Source: Kingdonia uniflora (taxonomy: Eukaryota; Streptophyta; Magnoliopsida; Ranunculales; Circaeasteraceae). From it: DNA of 64,000 nucleotides. This document shows, in pieces, positions 35,201 through 43,218 of the stretch; within the stretch, counting starts at the first letter, position 1; every line of letters starts with the position of its first letter. The stretch is from NCBI GenBank assembly GCA_014058105.1, contig JACGCM010002784.1:2852001-2916000 (forward strand), read 5' to 3'. The translations under genes were made by a program, and so were the position numbers. Under the pieces are notes generated by a model. The model saw only the letters and a list, made by a program, of their open reading frames with translations, did no database searches and was not told the DNA's origin.

Positions 35201-36387
35201 AATGTCTTCAACGGTGGCATCTATTACTATTCCAAATAGGGATATTCAAATTAGAGAATTAACTCAAGAGCCCAAAGTGATCCGAACACAACTAACATCA
35301 TTCATATATTAGTCAAAAACAACTGCCTCACATTATTCTAGAAGAAAGAAGATAAGAAAGTATGCAGTTCTACATCAACCAGTAAATTTCAAGCTCCGTA
35401 TACGAGTGATAGCGCAAGGTACAAGAAGAGAAAGAGAAATACAAACAAGGAAAATTGCATCTGTATGTGAGTAAATCAAGCAATGAGTGTCTAGCTATCC
35501 ATTAGATTAACATAGTTGATCCAATGAGTTTCCAAAAATAATTTGTTGTAACAAAGGGGTCTCCAAATCTGCATTTCTCATCGAAGCCAATTCACAACTA
35601 AAAACCCCATTATTTATATCAAATTACTGTTCACTAGATGCATTAGGTCGAATATGTTAACGTAACACACGACTAGACATTATTTGCTTGACTAGCTCAA
35701 GAAAAACTGCTACTTCACTTGGTACTAATTCTCTCCCTTTTGGCATGTTGCACTACCGCCTGCTTCAAAAGCTCGTGTTTAGTAGCTAATATAAAACTTT
35801 GTGTCTCTTTTTTCTCTCTATCTTTTAGTTTGTTGCCTGATTATACTCTTCTTGCAGCCATTCTTTGGCTGTTATTTTGCCACTAACGCTAGTTTTGCTT
35901 GGATACCAATGAGTCCTAGAATTAACTGCGCTAGTTAGAATACCATCATTAAATGTGGTAGTAAGCACCGTGATTTAAACTCACTATATGATCTAAACTT
36001 AAACATTTATCAAATTTACCTTAGACGAGCTTTCGACAACTCCCAATAGCACCGCCCGTAATGCCGAAATACCCCAGCAACATCTCTAGCTCCTGATAAC
36101 GACGCAGATGTTGGTGCAGATGAACCTATGATCGTAGCCGATGAGGAGAACCCAATAGCTCTTTCTCCAACGTATCTCTTAATAAACCCTAATTTCGATG
36201 AATTGAGAAAATTAGATGATGCCCCAATTGATGAATGGATGTGGGGATCGAAAACGCCACCACGGATGCTTGAAAAACGATGAAAAATAGGGCTTGAAAT
36301 GGAGATTAGTTTCGAAGAGAGACTCGTCGCAGAGTTCCTCAACATTGTTGAGTGTGTGATCGATCTCTGAGATTGAGGGTTTCGCAA
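19881..36387 (-). CDS. COX10: Protoheme IX farnesyltransferase, mitochondrial (heme O synthase), 7 exons
   Basis: This enzyme transfers a farnesyl group from farnesyl diphosphate to heme B, giving heme O, in the inner mitochondrial membrane. Heme O is the precursor of heme A for cytochrome c oxidase. Exons (minus): 36020-36387, 31327-31456, 30907-31044, 30650-30783, 27483-27608, 27312-27415, 19881-20227. Every junction is GT-AG and the frame is kept. Starting from the second ATG (36345) the product is 434 residues, the usual plant length. The UbiA-family features are intact: [18 protein letters not shown] with RPLPSG (about residues 148-175), [16 protein letters not shown] and GAIPPLLG (about 217-245), and [18 protein letters not shown] (second polar loop, about 262-280). 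Several hydrophobic helices lie between them. The N-terminus is rich in Ser and Arg with few acids, as in mitochondrial presequences. It carries no stops or frameshifts and appears functional. Confidence 0.95.
20591..20860. repeat. 135-bp tandem duplication in COX10 intron 6
   Basis: Copies at 20591-20725 and 20726-20860 share ACTGGT.AGAAAGTACACATACAT and AAGTTTCCTCTTAACT-like ends, with about ten substitutions. Confidence 0.9.
20950..21640 (+). pseudogene. Unrecognised coiled-coil-like gene fragment in COX10 intron 6
   Basis: A plus-strand frame (20974-21210) reads [20 protein letters not shown], then [20 protein letters not shown] and [10 protein letters not shown]. It is charged and heptad-like, as in a coiled-coil host protein, but cannot be assigned. 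Frames further on repeat the same style with stops. A 44-bp exact tandem repeat lies at 21541-21628. Confidence 0.3.
21541..21628. repeat. 44-bp tandem duplication
   Basis: AGCAAAAGAAAAGAGTGGAG...GATAATGCCAC is repeated back to back without change. Confidence 0.95.
21774..22030 (+). repeat. 5' LTR (truncated at its 3' side)
   Basis: Aligns with 23876 onward for about 257 bases up to GAAACCCT, then diverges. The last ~60 bases present in the other LTR and the primer site are missing. It contains a TATA-like TTCTATAAAAGG. Confidence 0.85.
22054..23870 (+). pseudogene. Gag-like remnant of the intron-6 LTR element
   Basis: Starts [20 protein letters not shown]. It continues in broken frames with a polar Thr/Pro/Ser-rich part (about 22700-23250; [19 protein letters not shown]) and an acidic segment, and ends with [20 protein letters not shown] and a Glu/Asp-rich tail. 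I see no zinc knuckle or catalytic motif. The assignment as Gag comes only from position and the basic N-terminus. Confidence 0.45.
23876..24194 (+). repeat. 3' LTR (complete)
   Basis: 319 bases, TGATGTGG...AATCACATCA, followed by target duplication TAAAC. Confidence 0.9.
24617..26480 (+). pseudogene. LINE ORF2 fragment in COX10 intron 6 (RT plus zf-RVT)
   Basis: Successive plus-strand frames give a decayed non-LTR reverse transcriptase: [10 protein letters not shown], then [21 protein letters not shown]-x-x-LRK-x-[22 protein letters not shown] (the catalytic x-x-DD), GYLHVLYYI and [10 protein letters not shown] with FILPK. After it come [16 protein letters not shown] and NLWVKWVEG, and the zf-RVT region [17 protein letters not shown]...DKLVQRRIS at about 26270-26370. 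No endonuclease is found upstream. A 25-A run at 26371-26395 interrupts the last part. Confidence 0.8.
26371..26395. repeat. Poly(A) run of 25
   Basis: An uninterrupted A run within the LINE zf-RVT region; LINE-like frame ([13 protein letters not shown]) resumes after it. Confidence 0.95.
26481..27311. other. COX10 intron 6, unannotated part
   Basis: No gene or named repeat recognised between the LINE fragment and exon 6. Confidence 0.6.
27312..27415 (-). CDS. COX10: COX10 exon 6
   Basis: Acceptor TTCAG|GTTTAAG, donor CGACT|GTGAGT. Encodes [20 protein letters not shown] and [12 protein letters not shown]. Confidence 0.95.
27483..27608 (-). CDS. COX10: COX10 exon 5
   Basis: Acceptor TTGTAG|GTGGGC, donor GGAGG|GTATGT. 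Encodes [20 protein letters not shown] and NDYAAGG. Confidence 0.95.
27609..28985. other. COX10 intron 4, unannotated part
   Basis: AT-rich intronic sequence with only short chance frames. No element ends identified. Confidence 0.6.
28990..29440 (-). pseudogene. LINE 3' fragment in COX10 intron 4
   Basis: The minus strand reads [19 protein letters not shown], then [20 protein letters not shown] with LSCA. This is the zf-RVT zinc-ribbon region of plant LINE ORF2 (C-x2-C...ES-x-x-H-L-x-x-x-C). About 60 residues later RFIRFG*KETIGSS matches the usual I-W-x-x-x-N tail. It is unrelated in orientation to the LINE in intron 6 and also decayed. Confidence 0.65.
29441..30640. other. COX10 intron 4, possible MITE region
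   Basis: Near 29522 the phrase CCAGAGGCGAAGCGAGG and, near 29920-29995, GTGGGGTCA and TGACCCCACTGA echo a type of short plant DNA transposon that often starts with AGAGGCGGAGC. The ends and a target duplication could not be fixed, so no element is called. Confidence 0.25.
30650..30783 (-). CDS. COX10: COX10 exon 4
   Basis: Acceptor TTGCAG|GCTAAC, donor CTTGG|GTAACT. Encodes [20 protein letters not shown] and GAIPPLLG. Confidence 0.95.
30907..31044 (-). CDS. COX10: COX10 exon 3
   Basis: Starts at CAG|GTATTTGAG and ends GCCAG|GTGTGT. Encodes [16 protein letters not shown], the prenyl-diphosphate/heme site, and the next membrane helix. Confidence 0.95.
31327..31456 (-). CDS. COX10: COX10 exon 2
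   Basis: Acceptor TTTCAG|TTTGCTGG, donor AATCAA|GTGAGT. Encodes [16 protein letters not shown] and the start of the substrate-binding loop ASANSLNQ. Confidence 0.95.
31457..33500. other. COX10 intron 1, first part; possible solo LTR near 32560-32900
   Basis: No gene. Around 32720-32850 the order TTCTATAAAGGGG, a GAGA run, then AGTAATAAAGAG and TTTAATCGTTGCTTCTG looks like the promoter and polyadenylation half of an LTR, followed at 33000-33250 by a Pro/His/Ser-rich open frame. No second LTR copy or target duplication was found. Confidence 0.3.
33533..34020. repeat. 244-bp tandem duplication in COX10 intron 1
   Basis: AAGTTCATTTCAGTCAATTT ... CCTTCGTCATAGGC occurs twice back to back (33533-33776 and 33777-34020) with about ten substitutions. 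Confidence 0.95.
34180..34760. repeat. Region bounded by inverted GTGTCGG-rich ends
   Basis: GGTGTCGATACATATCCGACACGG near 34187-34210 is loosely inverted relative to GTGTCGGACACCCCATACGCGTGTC near 34708-34733. This suggests a decayed MITE of about 550 bases, but target duplications were not found. Confidence 0.3.
34761..36019. other. COX10 intron 1, last part
   Basis: AT-rich intron with no recognised element or gene. Confidence 0.6.
36020..36387 (-). CDS. COX10: COX10 exon 1
   Basis: Encodes the targeting peptide and ends with [14 protein letters not shown], the conserved lead-in to the first membrane helix, at AAG|GTAAAT. Two in-frame ATGs are possible, 36387 (MRNPQSQ) and 36345 (MLRNSATSL). 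The second gives a more typical Ser/Arg-rich presequence. Confidence 0.9.
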
Positions 36388-36669
36388 GAGAGAGCGAGAG
36401 AGGATGTTCTCAACACCAAATGCAACTTCGAGATGAAAGTGATAAACCTGATAGTTGGTGGTACCTCAGCTTTTCGGCTCTCCAGTGGAGCCTCCTCGTA
36501 AGGCCTACCAACTGTATTTTTGCAATGGGTCGGGATATTAGCCACCCGGCAATGCCAGCCCCGAGTTAAAAAAAGGGTAGGCACAACAGTCTTTCTCTCA
36601 TTCAAAAGTCAAGTGAAGACGTCCAGAGACTTATCAACAACAACAACAACAAAAGGAAAAGGATGTTGA
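36388..36669 (-). promoter_or_regulatory. COX10 5' UTR and proximal promoter
   Basis: The 280-odd bases between the COX10 start and the LTR element at 36670. Minus-strand features include a CT-rich leader (CTCTCTCGCTCTCTCTTGCG) and a telo-box-like AAACCCT about 25 bases upstream of the 36387 ATG. Both are common in plant housekeeping and mitochondrial-protein genes. No convincing TATA box is seen. Limits are inferred from neighbours only. Confidence 0.4.
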
Positions 36670-36827
36670 TGTAGAAATAAATAACAGAAGAAAATTTATT
36701 CACTCTTAAGTTTATAATATATTACAACTAGTCTCATTTATATAACAAAACCTCTCTAAACTATTTCTATTTCTACCAAATGTGGGACTAAAGTAGATAT
36801 GTGTAGTTACACAGGTACACACCAACA
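36670..36827 (-). repeat. 3' LTR of the small LTR element
   Basis: 158 bases, aligned over the full length with 38280-38438. Followed on the plus strand by CTCCCCCTCACGT (polypurine tract complement). Confidence 0.9.
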
Positions 36828-37149
36828 CTCCCCCTCACGTTGAAACGAACATAATATGTTTGTATCAAGGTGGATAACAATAAGAAAGTAAAATAAATAA
36901 TCCCTCATGAAAATATAATCACTCCCTCACTGATAAAAAAGTAAGGCTTCTCCTAAAACATATAAAACTTTTTATAGACAATCCTTTTACAGCAGTAGAA
37001 AGACTTCAAAACTCCACATATCTTTTGTGAAATTGACGGCATTTCGACTTGACATTTTTCCCACACGTATTTATGAAATCTGCGGCACTAACCGACTTAC
37101 AACTTTTCCCACTCGAGGGTATGTAAATATCTTGAAGAGCCACTAAGGT

Positions 37150-37890
37150 AAAAAAATTAATCGATTAAGAGGATCACTCGAGGCTTTCTTGAGGAAAGAT
37201 AATTATTTGAGGATAAAGATATTTACTAAAGGAAAGAAACAATTCACTCGAGGACAAAGAAATCCACTCGAGGAAGAGAAATCACTCGATGGAACGAAAC
37301 CAATAACTCATGATCAAGGTGGAAGATAGTCTAACATCTTCGTCCGGTCCAAAGAGAGAGAAAAAGAAAAAACTCATGACTGAGGTGGAAGGTTAGTCTA
37401 ATAATATCTTTATTCGATCTAAAGAGATAAAATTGCATCTTACGATAAGAAACAATAGAAAAGATATAAAGATAGTCATTAGAGGAAAATATAATCACTC
37501 TATGATAGAATTACTCGAGGAAAAGAAAATCACTCGAGGAAAGAAACAAAAAACTCAAGATCGAGGTAGAATTTGTCTAACATCTTCATCCGATCCAAAG
37601 AGGGAGAAAACTCATAACCAAAGTGGAGGGTTAGTCTAATAACATCTTCATCCAATCTAAAGATTGAAAATCGTATCTCACGATAGGAGATAGTGGAAAA
37701 TATCATATCTTGATTTTGTCACTTGTACTTGTTAAATTGGCAAAATAGATAAAAGATAATTACTAGAGCAAAAGATGATCACTCGAGAAAAGAAACAAAC
37801 TCATGATCGAGGTGGAAGGTTACTTAACAACTTCATCCAATCTAATGAGAGAAAATCGCATCTCGCGATGGGAACCGAAAAAGAAAATGT
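37150..37890. repeat. Internal tandem modules of the small LTR element
   Basis: A module built from CACTCGAGGAAAGAAAC, AACTCATGATCGAGGTGGA and AGGTTAGTCTAA(C)AT(C)TTCATCC-like phrases recurs three to four times at intervals of roughly 100-250 bases. No coding frame results. Confidence 0.75.
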
Positions 37891-38267
37891 ATTTCACAAA
37901 AATAAAATAAAATAACCAAGTACTTAATCTTCTTCAAAAGGAGATTAGACATACAGAAGCTCCACCACTGAAATTAGAAATCAAAGACTGTAGCAAGAAG
38001 AACTCAGTCTTCACTTCTTGGGCAGCACCTAAAATAAACACAAGCCAAAAACAGTTAGAGATTTGGGTCTTCATAATACTATATTAGCTAGTGATCACCA
38101 CCAAAATACCAAACTAATCACAGAGAATGGGTATGAAGAAGCAACTGTTGAATAGCGATTTTTTTTTTTTTTTCTTTTTTTTTTCCTTCTTTCTAGTAAT
38201 CCGGCGATGGCAATGGCCACCGTCGGCGGAAGCAAGGAACCATTACACTTTCTTCAAGAATGCAACC

Positions 38268-38279
38268 GCTCTGATACCA
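38268..38279 (-). other. Primer binding site of the small LTR element
   Basis: TGGTATCAGAGC on the minus strand, directly abutting the 5' LTR. Confidence 0.85.
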
Positions 38280-38438
38280 TGTAGAAATAAATAACATGAG
38301 AAAATTTATTCACTCTTAAGTTTATAATAGATTACAACTTAGCCTCCTTTATATAATAGGGGATCTCTAAGCTACTTCTATTCCTACCCAATGTGGGACT
38401 AAAGTAGATATGTGTAGTTATACACATACACTCCAACA
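38280..38438 (-). repeat. 5' LTR of the small LTR element
   Basis: 159 bases, TGTAGAAATAAATAAC...CTCCAACA; partner of 36670-36827. Confidence 0.9.
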
Positions 38439-38629
38439 ATTGAGACATGATCTTTACTCTTTCAGAACTCCTTCTACCTCCCTCTCGTTTGCTTAGTTAT
38501 TTTGCGACTCTCTATTCTTTCTCCATAATATTTCCAACAGGGCGAAAATGGAGAAAAATCACAGCGACGACAAGTCAGAAATGAAGAAAAAAAAGCACAA
38601 CACACAAAATACTTGCGGTTGCTATTTAT

Positions 38630-39090
38630 ACCCACTTACGTCGTCGTAGGCAGACTTCGCATCCGGCATAGTAAGTGATGCATACGGTGCATATGGAGAA
38701 CGTAAGTGATACATACGAAGAGGCAACTGACCTTTTTGGTGAACACAAGTGTGTTGTTACGGCGAGAAAAATAACTTACGGCCCCACACGTAACCCTTCG
38801 GGGTTGTAAGTATGCGATTACGACAATGAAAATAACTTACGACAACGTAACTAGTACTTGCGTCGACGTAACTATTTCTATTAATCTATTAATGGAAATC
38901 AAAATTGTAAATTATGAAACTGAATTCCTCTAATCCAATCTGAAATAGAAATAGTTGGAGAGGAAAGATTAAGTTCTGGGACACAGAGAGATAGCGAGAG
39001 TTGAAGAGAGGATGTATTAAATCTTGCCGTAACTAGTACTTAGGTCGTCGAAAAATCTCATTTGCGGTTTAACGCAGGTTGCGTTTACGG
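38630..39090. repeat. Cluster of ACTTACG / CGTAAGT motifs
   Basis: About ten copies of CTTACG, GTTACG, CGTAAC or CGTAAG in both orientations within 460 bases, some joined as TTACGTCGTCG or CGTCGACGTAAC. This resembles the subterminal repeat region of a DNA transposon, but no terminal inverted repeat was located. Confidence 0.4.
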
Positions 39091-40089
39091 TAACCGTAAC
39101 CCTCCCACAATTGTAGAAATGATATTAGAGAGAATCTCAGATAATAGAAAGATGAGTAAAAATTGAGAGAGATAAAATGGAGAGATCGAGAGAAGAGAGG
39201 TTTGGCCTTCTTTTGTATGCAACGGAGAAAGAAGGAGAGAGAGAACGCGAAGAGAGAATTCAAAATCAGTTTTTTGCTTTTCTATTTTGTTTTAATTATT
39301 TTCCTTTTGTTTTATTTTTTCTTTTCTCCTCGAATAACGTATAGAGGAATGATGAAGTTAACATTAGACTTGACTGATGTCTACTTGCTTTGACCTCAGT
39401 CATGGGGTTGGCATTGCCTTTTATGGGGGTGGCTATTATCCTGATCTTTTTACAATTCAGAGGGCGCTGCCTCAGCAAACACAAACAAACACATAAAAAA
39501 AACATAAAAGAGCTATTCTTTAAGGTTTACATTCTTTTATCTTTGAAACTGTATTTTAATCTCTTCTTCTTTTCTCGAAATCCTTTCATGAGTGATCAAA
39601 TTAACTAATTAACCCCCCAAACTAGCAATGCCCCTATATGGATCTTCTTTATTAGGCTCGAAAAGGAGGTAGAGGTGAATCCTCTAATAGAGTACAACTA
39701 GAGGAAGAACATCTCAGTTCTAAACTCCAAGAAGTGTGTGGTATCAAACAACCGGAAGAAGAGGTTTGGAAATGAAAGTTTTGAACTTTCCGGATCATAG
39801 TTGTGTATCTAGCATTTATACCCGAAGTTCATCACATATTCATTCTTCAAAAACAAACAATTACGCATACGCTATCACGCATGCAAACACGTTACTTTTG
39901 AGAATAAAGTTGGGGGTGAGCTTAATTTTTTGACATCTTACTTAATTTTTATTATATAGATATGTTGATGGTTTTCCTTTTGAATATTATTTATAGTATA
40001 ACTGAACTTTTAATTAGAATACGTTAATGAATGTCTATACTTTGAGTTTGATTTTTTTGTTGTATTTTAATATTTCATTTGATCTAGGG
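39091..40089. other. Intergenic stretch
   Basis: GA-rich near 39120-39260, then AT-rich sequence with short frames only. No gene recognised. Confidence 0.6.
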
Positions 40090-40097
40090 TCTGCAAC

Positions 40098-40949
40098 TAG
40101 GGATGAGCATGGGTCGGTTTGGGTTGGCATTTGACCTGTATCGAAACCGAACCGACCTAAATTGGTTTCCTAAATTTTGAACCCAAACCGAACCGATTTA
40201 GCTAAAAACCAACCCGCACCGACCCAATTTTTTTTAGCTTAAACCGAAGCCGCATTGACGAAATCAATATTTATATCAGGGTTTCAAAATCCCAACTTTC
40301 CAAAAAAAAAAACATTGAAAGGTTTCATCAGTAGCTTTTACAATCAAAACCTACCAATTCCTCCTCCTGAATCTCTCCCTCCGTTAAACCAAAACCATCC
40401 CCCGCCACCTTCAACTTCAAAAACCCTAGTTTACAATGAAATCTCAAAACCCAATCTAATGATTTAAATCATGGGTTTGGGTCAGAAACCCTAGCTTTTG
40501 AATCTATCGATTTGTTTGAAGAATCATAAAACCTTGCTGTTGTTAGCATCTTAAAATGGATCCAATAATGAAGAAACAATAACAATATAGTGGGACGAAC
40601 CAGAGTATCAACATGTGTTCTCTCCCTCTATTTTTTTTTCTCTCTCTCTCTCAAAAGGGAGTCTCTAAAGGTGATGATATTGGACTATGCTTACATTTGT
40701 TTTGAAAGTAAAGTAAAGAGAAGGTGAGAGAGTAAAAAGAGGAAGAAATGAGAAGATCAAAGGCTAACAAATGTAAACATAGTCCAATATCATCACCTTT
40801 ATTAGTTCTTATTTTAAAGAACCAAATGTGAATTGATTTTTGTCAATTCCTAATTTCCAAAACCGAAACTAACCCTATATAAACCGAATCGTTTTGTTTA
40901 ATGTTGTTCGGTTTGGTTTTGCAGTTTTGTGACTTTTTGCTCAACCCTA
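40098..40949. mobile_element. Non-autonomous hAT-type element (852 bp)
   Basis: The termini are TAGGGATGAGCATGGG at the left and, read inward from the other strand, TAGGGTTGAGCAAAAAG at the right, an imperfect terminal inverted repeat of about 12 bases. The flanks are TCTGCAAC (40090-40097) and TCTGCAAA (40950-40957), an 8-bp target duplication with one mismatch, which is the hAT signature. Subterminal AACCGAACCGA / CGGTTTGG repeats occur at both ends. No transposase is present. A 132-bp MITE is nested inside. Confidence 0.8.
40668..40799. mobile_element. Nested 132-bp MITE with long inverted repeats
   Basis: The left arm, AAGGTGATGATATTGGACTA then TGCTTACATTTGTT, is repeated inverted at the right end with one mismatch over about 34 bases. 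Flanking TA dinucleotides on both sides would fit a Tc1/mariner-type target duplication. The short centre is AG-rich and non-coding. Confidence 0.85.
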
Positions 40950-41099
40950 TCTGCAAACACCAATGTACACAACTCCAAAACAACTTACTTGTTTTTGGAA
41001 ACCTCTTCCTGTAGGAGTTATTAAGCTCAATGTACATACCATGATCATCATTGTTCACTACATCAACTCAAATATATAAAGGCTCTACAATAAATGAGA

Positions 41100-41610
41100 G
41101 ATGGACCAGGATATCTCCTAATGGTTGATGCAGCTTGGTGGTCTAGAGATAATTTTGAAGGAATGGGATTTGTTCTTTTTAATAATGCTAACGAACTTGT
41201 TGAGGCAGGACACAAAGGAATTTAGGCAGACTCTGCTGAAGAAGCTGAAGGGAGATCCTTTAGCTGGGCCTTCCAGTTAGTACAAGAAGAAATTAATGTT
41301 GAAGAACTTTCGATGGCAGCTGTTTGCAAACGACTAATAGACTATCTCCGACATCCTGGTCATGAGCTTTCTTGACAAGCATATGTCTTTGTTGACTCTT
41401 ACCCTTTGGGTGGTGGTAGTTTGAGTAGAACTCTTTCTTTTGTTTACCTTCCTAGAATGTATAACTTTTGGCGCATGAGTTGGTAGTTCAAGGAAGGTTT
41501 TCTGATGCTCTGTATGATTTTTGTAATATGCCAGTATGGCTCACTGACCTGGTTAAAACTTTATTGTACTAGTTTGTGGTTGTTATATATATCGTGCTTG
41601 AAAAAAAAAT
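41100..41610 (+). pseudogene. LINE RNase H domain and 3' end
   Basis: The frame reads LMVDAAWWSRDNFEGMGFVL then NNANELVEAGHKGI, EAEGRSFSWAFQLVQE and PLGGGSLSRTLSFV. This is the C-terminal RNase H (RVT_3-like) domain that ends many plant LINE ORF2 proteins, with DAAW as the first catalytic Asp region. In-frame stops occur. It is followed by an untranslated stretch ending in a run of A at about 41601-41609, the likely LINE 3' end. Confidence 0.7.
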
Positions 41611-42659
41611 CATCTTGTAATCACTTAAGCAGTGCTATTGGCATATACAAAAAGAACTTGGCCTTTTCTTTATTTTTTATAATTGAAGCTAGTTTTATAT
41701 TCCCATGCTTTGCACGATTTAATTCAGAACTATATCAAAGGGCGTCTGTAAATACAAACCAAAACCTCTTATACAATATAATCATAACCAATAGAAGGAA
41801 GAAAAAAACTCATAAAGTACACATGAGATGTTCCTTCAATAGTTACCAATAACCCAAAAACCTGGTAAAGATTCTTCGAACCTCCAAATCTAATCTTCCA
41901 CATGATTATATCATTTTTGGCCCATCCAAATGCGAAAGTGCATGAACGGAGTAATAAAATCGAATATGGAGTATTTCATATTGCCATTATGGAAATTACC
42001 ATGAGCCATAGAGTTAGTGAGAACAATGTGTTAATATGATGTGGCATGGGTATATGAAAGAAATAAAGTTTATGGCATGATGAGGTGTGAGAAAAATAGT
42101 GGGGTTGGATGGTTTATATAGAGATTTAGTTAGAGCAGTTACATGTAGTAGGACATGAAGAGATCATTATGCAATTATGTAGCATGGGTGTTTCAAAGTT
42201 AATTAGCCAAGTACCTTCAACTTAATTAACATTAATAATTACACAGGTAATAAATAGATTAGGCATTAATAATTCCAAATAAAGTCATTATAATTTCAAA
42301 AAAAGACTTTAATAGACATTAAATTTGGTGGACTAAAATACCCTTTAAAATCTTAAAAATAACTTCATGTTCCAAGTACAACATAACGCTCTATATGATG
42401 AGAAAAATATGAGGAGGGCTCTCCATTCTCCAAATTCTTCATATTTCATATAGAAGTATATAATATATATATATATATATGCTATTTTAGAGCAAGAGAA
42501 GTTATTAGTAATTAGTAACAAATCAGTATGTGAAGAACAACAACAACCAGCAAGGTGAACCAAGTTCAGTCATATTTCTTAATTAGGTTATGAACCCGTG
42601 TAACGTATGAATGTTTAAGTTCATACTTGAGGAATTTACATGAAAAATTAATTCGGAAT
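41611..42659. other. Intergenic stretch
   Basis: AT-rich with a short (TA)n microsatellite at about 42463-42480. No gene or element ends recognised. Confidence 0.6.
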
Positions 42660-43143
42660 TGTAAGGACTTATTCCCGCCTTCGACCTCTTAGAGGATTTG
42701 ATATCGACCTCTGCACAAATAGTTCAACTCCATAATCGCATGACGTCATTAAAGAAACCGTTACAAAAAAGAAGGATCAGACCATTACAAAACCATTATG
42801 AAGACCCATTAAAATTATGTTGTAACGTTCGTCATTAAAAAAGATAATGGTCATAAAACGGTCATAATATAATACCTATAAATAAGACCGTGGAAGAACA
42901 TATTAAGGACAAATTTTTCTATTTATGAAATCTATACTAATCTATCAATAACACTTGTTGTAATAGATAGTTACTCAATCAATAATATCACTATTTCTAA
43001 ATCCTCAAGAGAGATCATGGATTTTACCCATTCATAGGTTTCCATGATAATTCATGTGTGTTGGTGATTATTTGTTATTACTTGTGTTCTAATCATATTT
43101 GATGTGAGATACTAAGTTCGAGATCTAAAATTAGGTTCTTATA
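42660..43143 (+). repeat. 5' LTR of the gypsy fragment
   Basis: About 484 bases bounded by TGTAAGG on the left and the primer-site-like sequence on the right. It contains TATAAATAAG at about 42888, a plausible promoter. No second copy is in the window, so the ends are inferred. Confidence 0.5.
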
Positions 43144-43218
43144 TTTAGCATCATCTGTGGGAATCGAGCCAATTAGCCATAATTCTCAAATATATTAGGT
43201 ACTTATCATCTTCATAGA

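Larger units (their letters stand above)
36670..38438 (-). mobile_element. Small non-coding LTR element (TRIM/LARD-like, copia-type primer)
   Basis: Two LTRs of about 158 bp (TGTAGAAATAAATAAC...CCAACA), a primer site TGGTATCAGAGC for initiator Met tRNA beside the right LTR, and a polypurine tract GTGAGGGGGAG beside the left LTR define a 1.77-kb element on the minus strand. The flanks GTTGA (36665-36669) and ATTGA (38439-38443) are a 4-of-5 target duplication. No Gag or Pol frame exists inside, so it must have been moved by enzymes supplied in trans. It sits about 300 bp upstream of COX10. Confidence 0.9.

Noticed and set aside
40255..40467. Pro/Ser-rich 70-residue frame inside the hAT element
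   Set aside because: No transposase motif, low complexity, and confined to a non-autonomous element; considered a chance frame.
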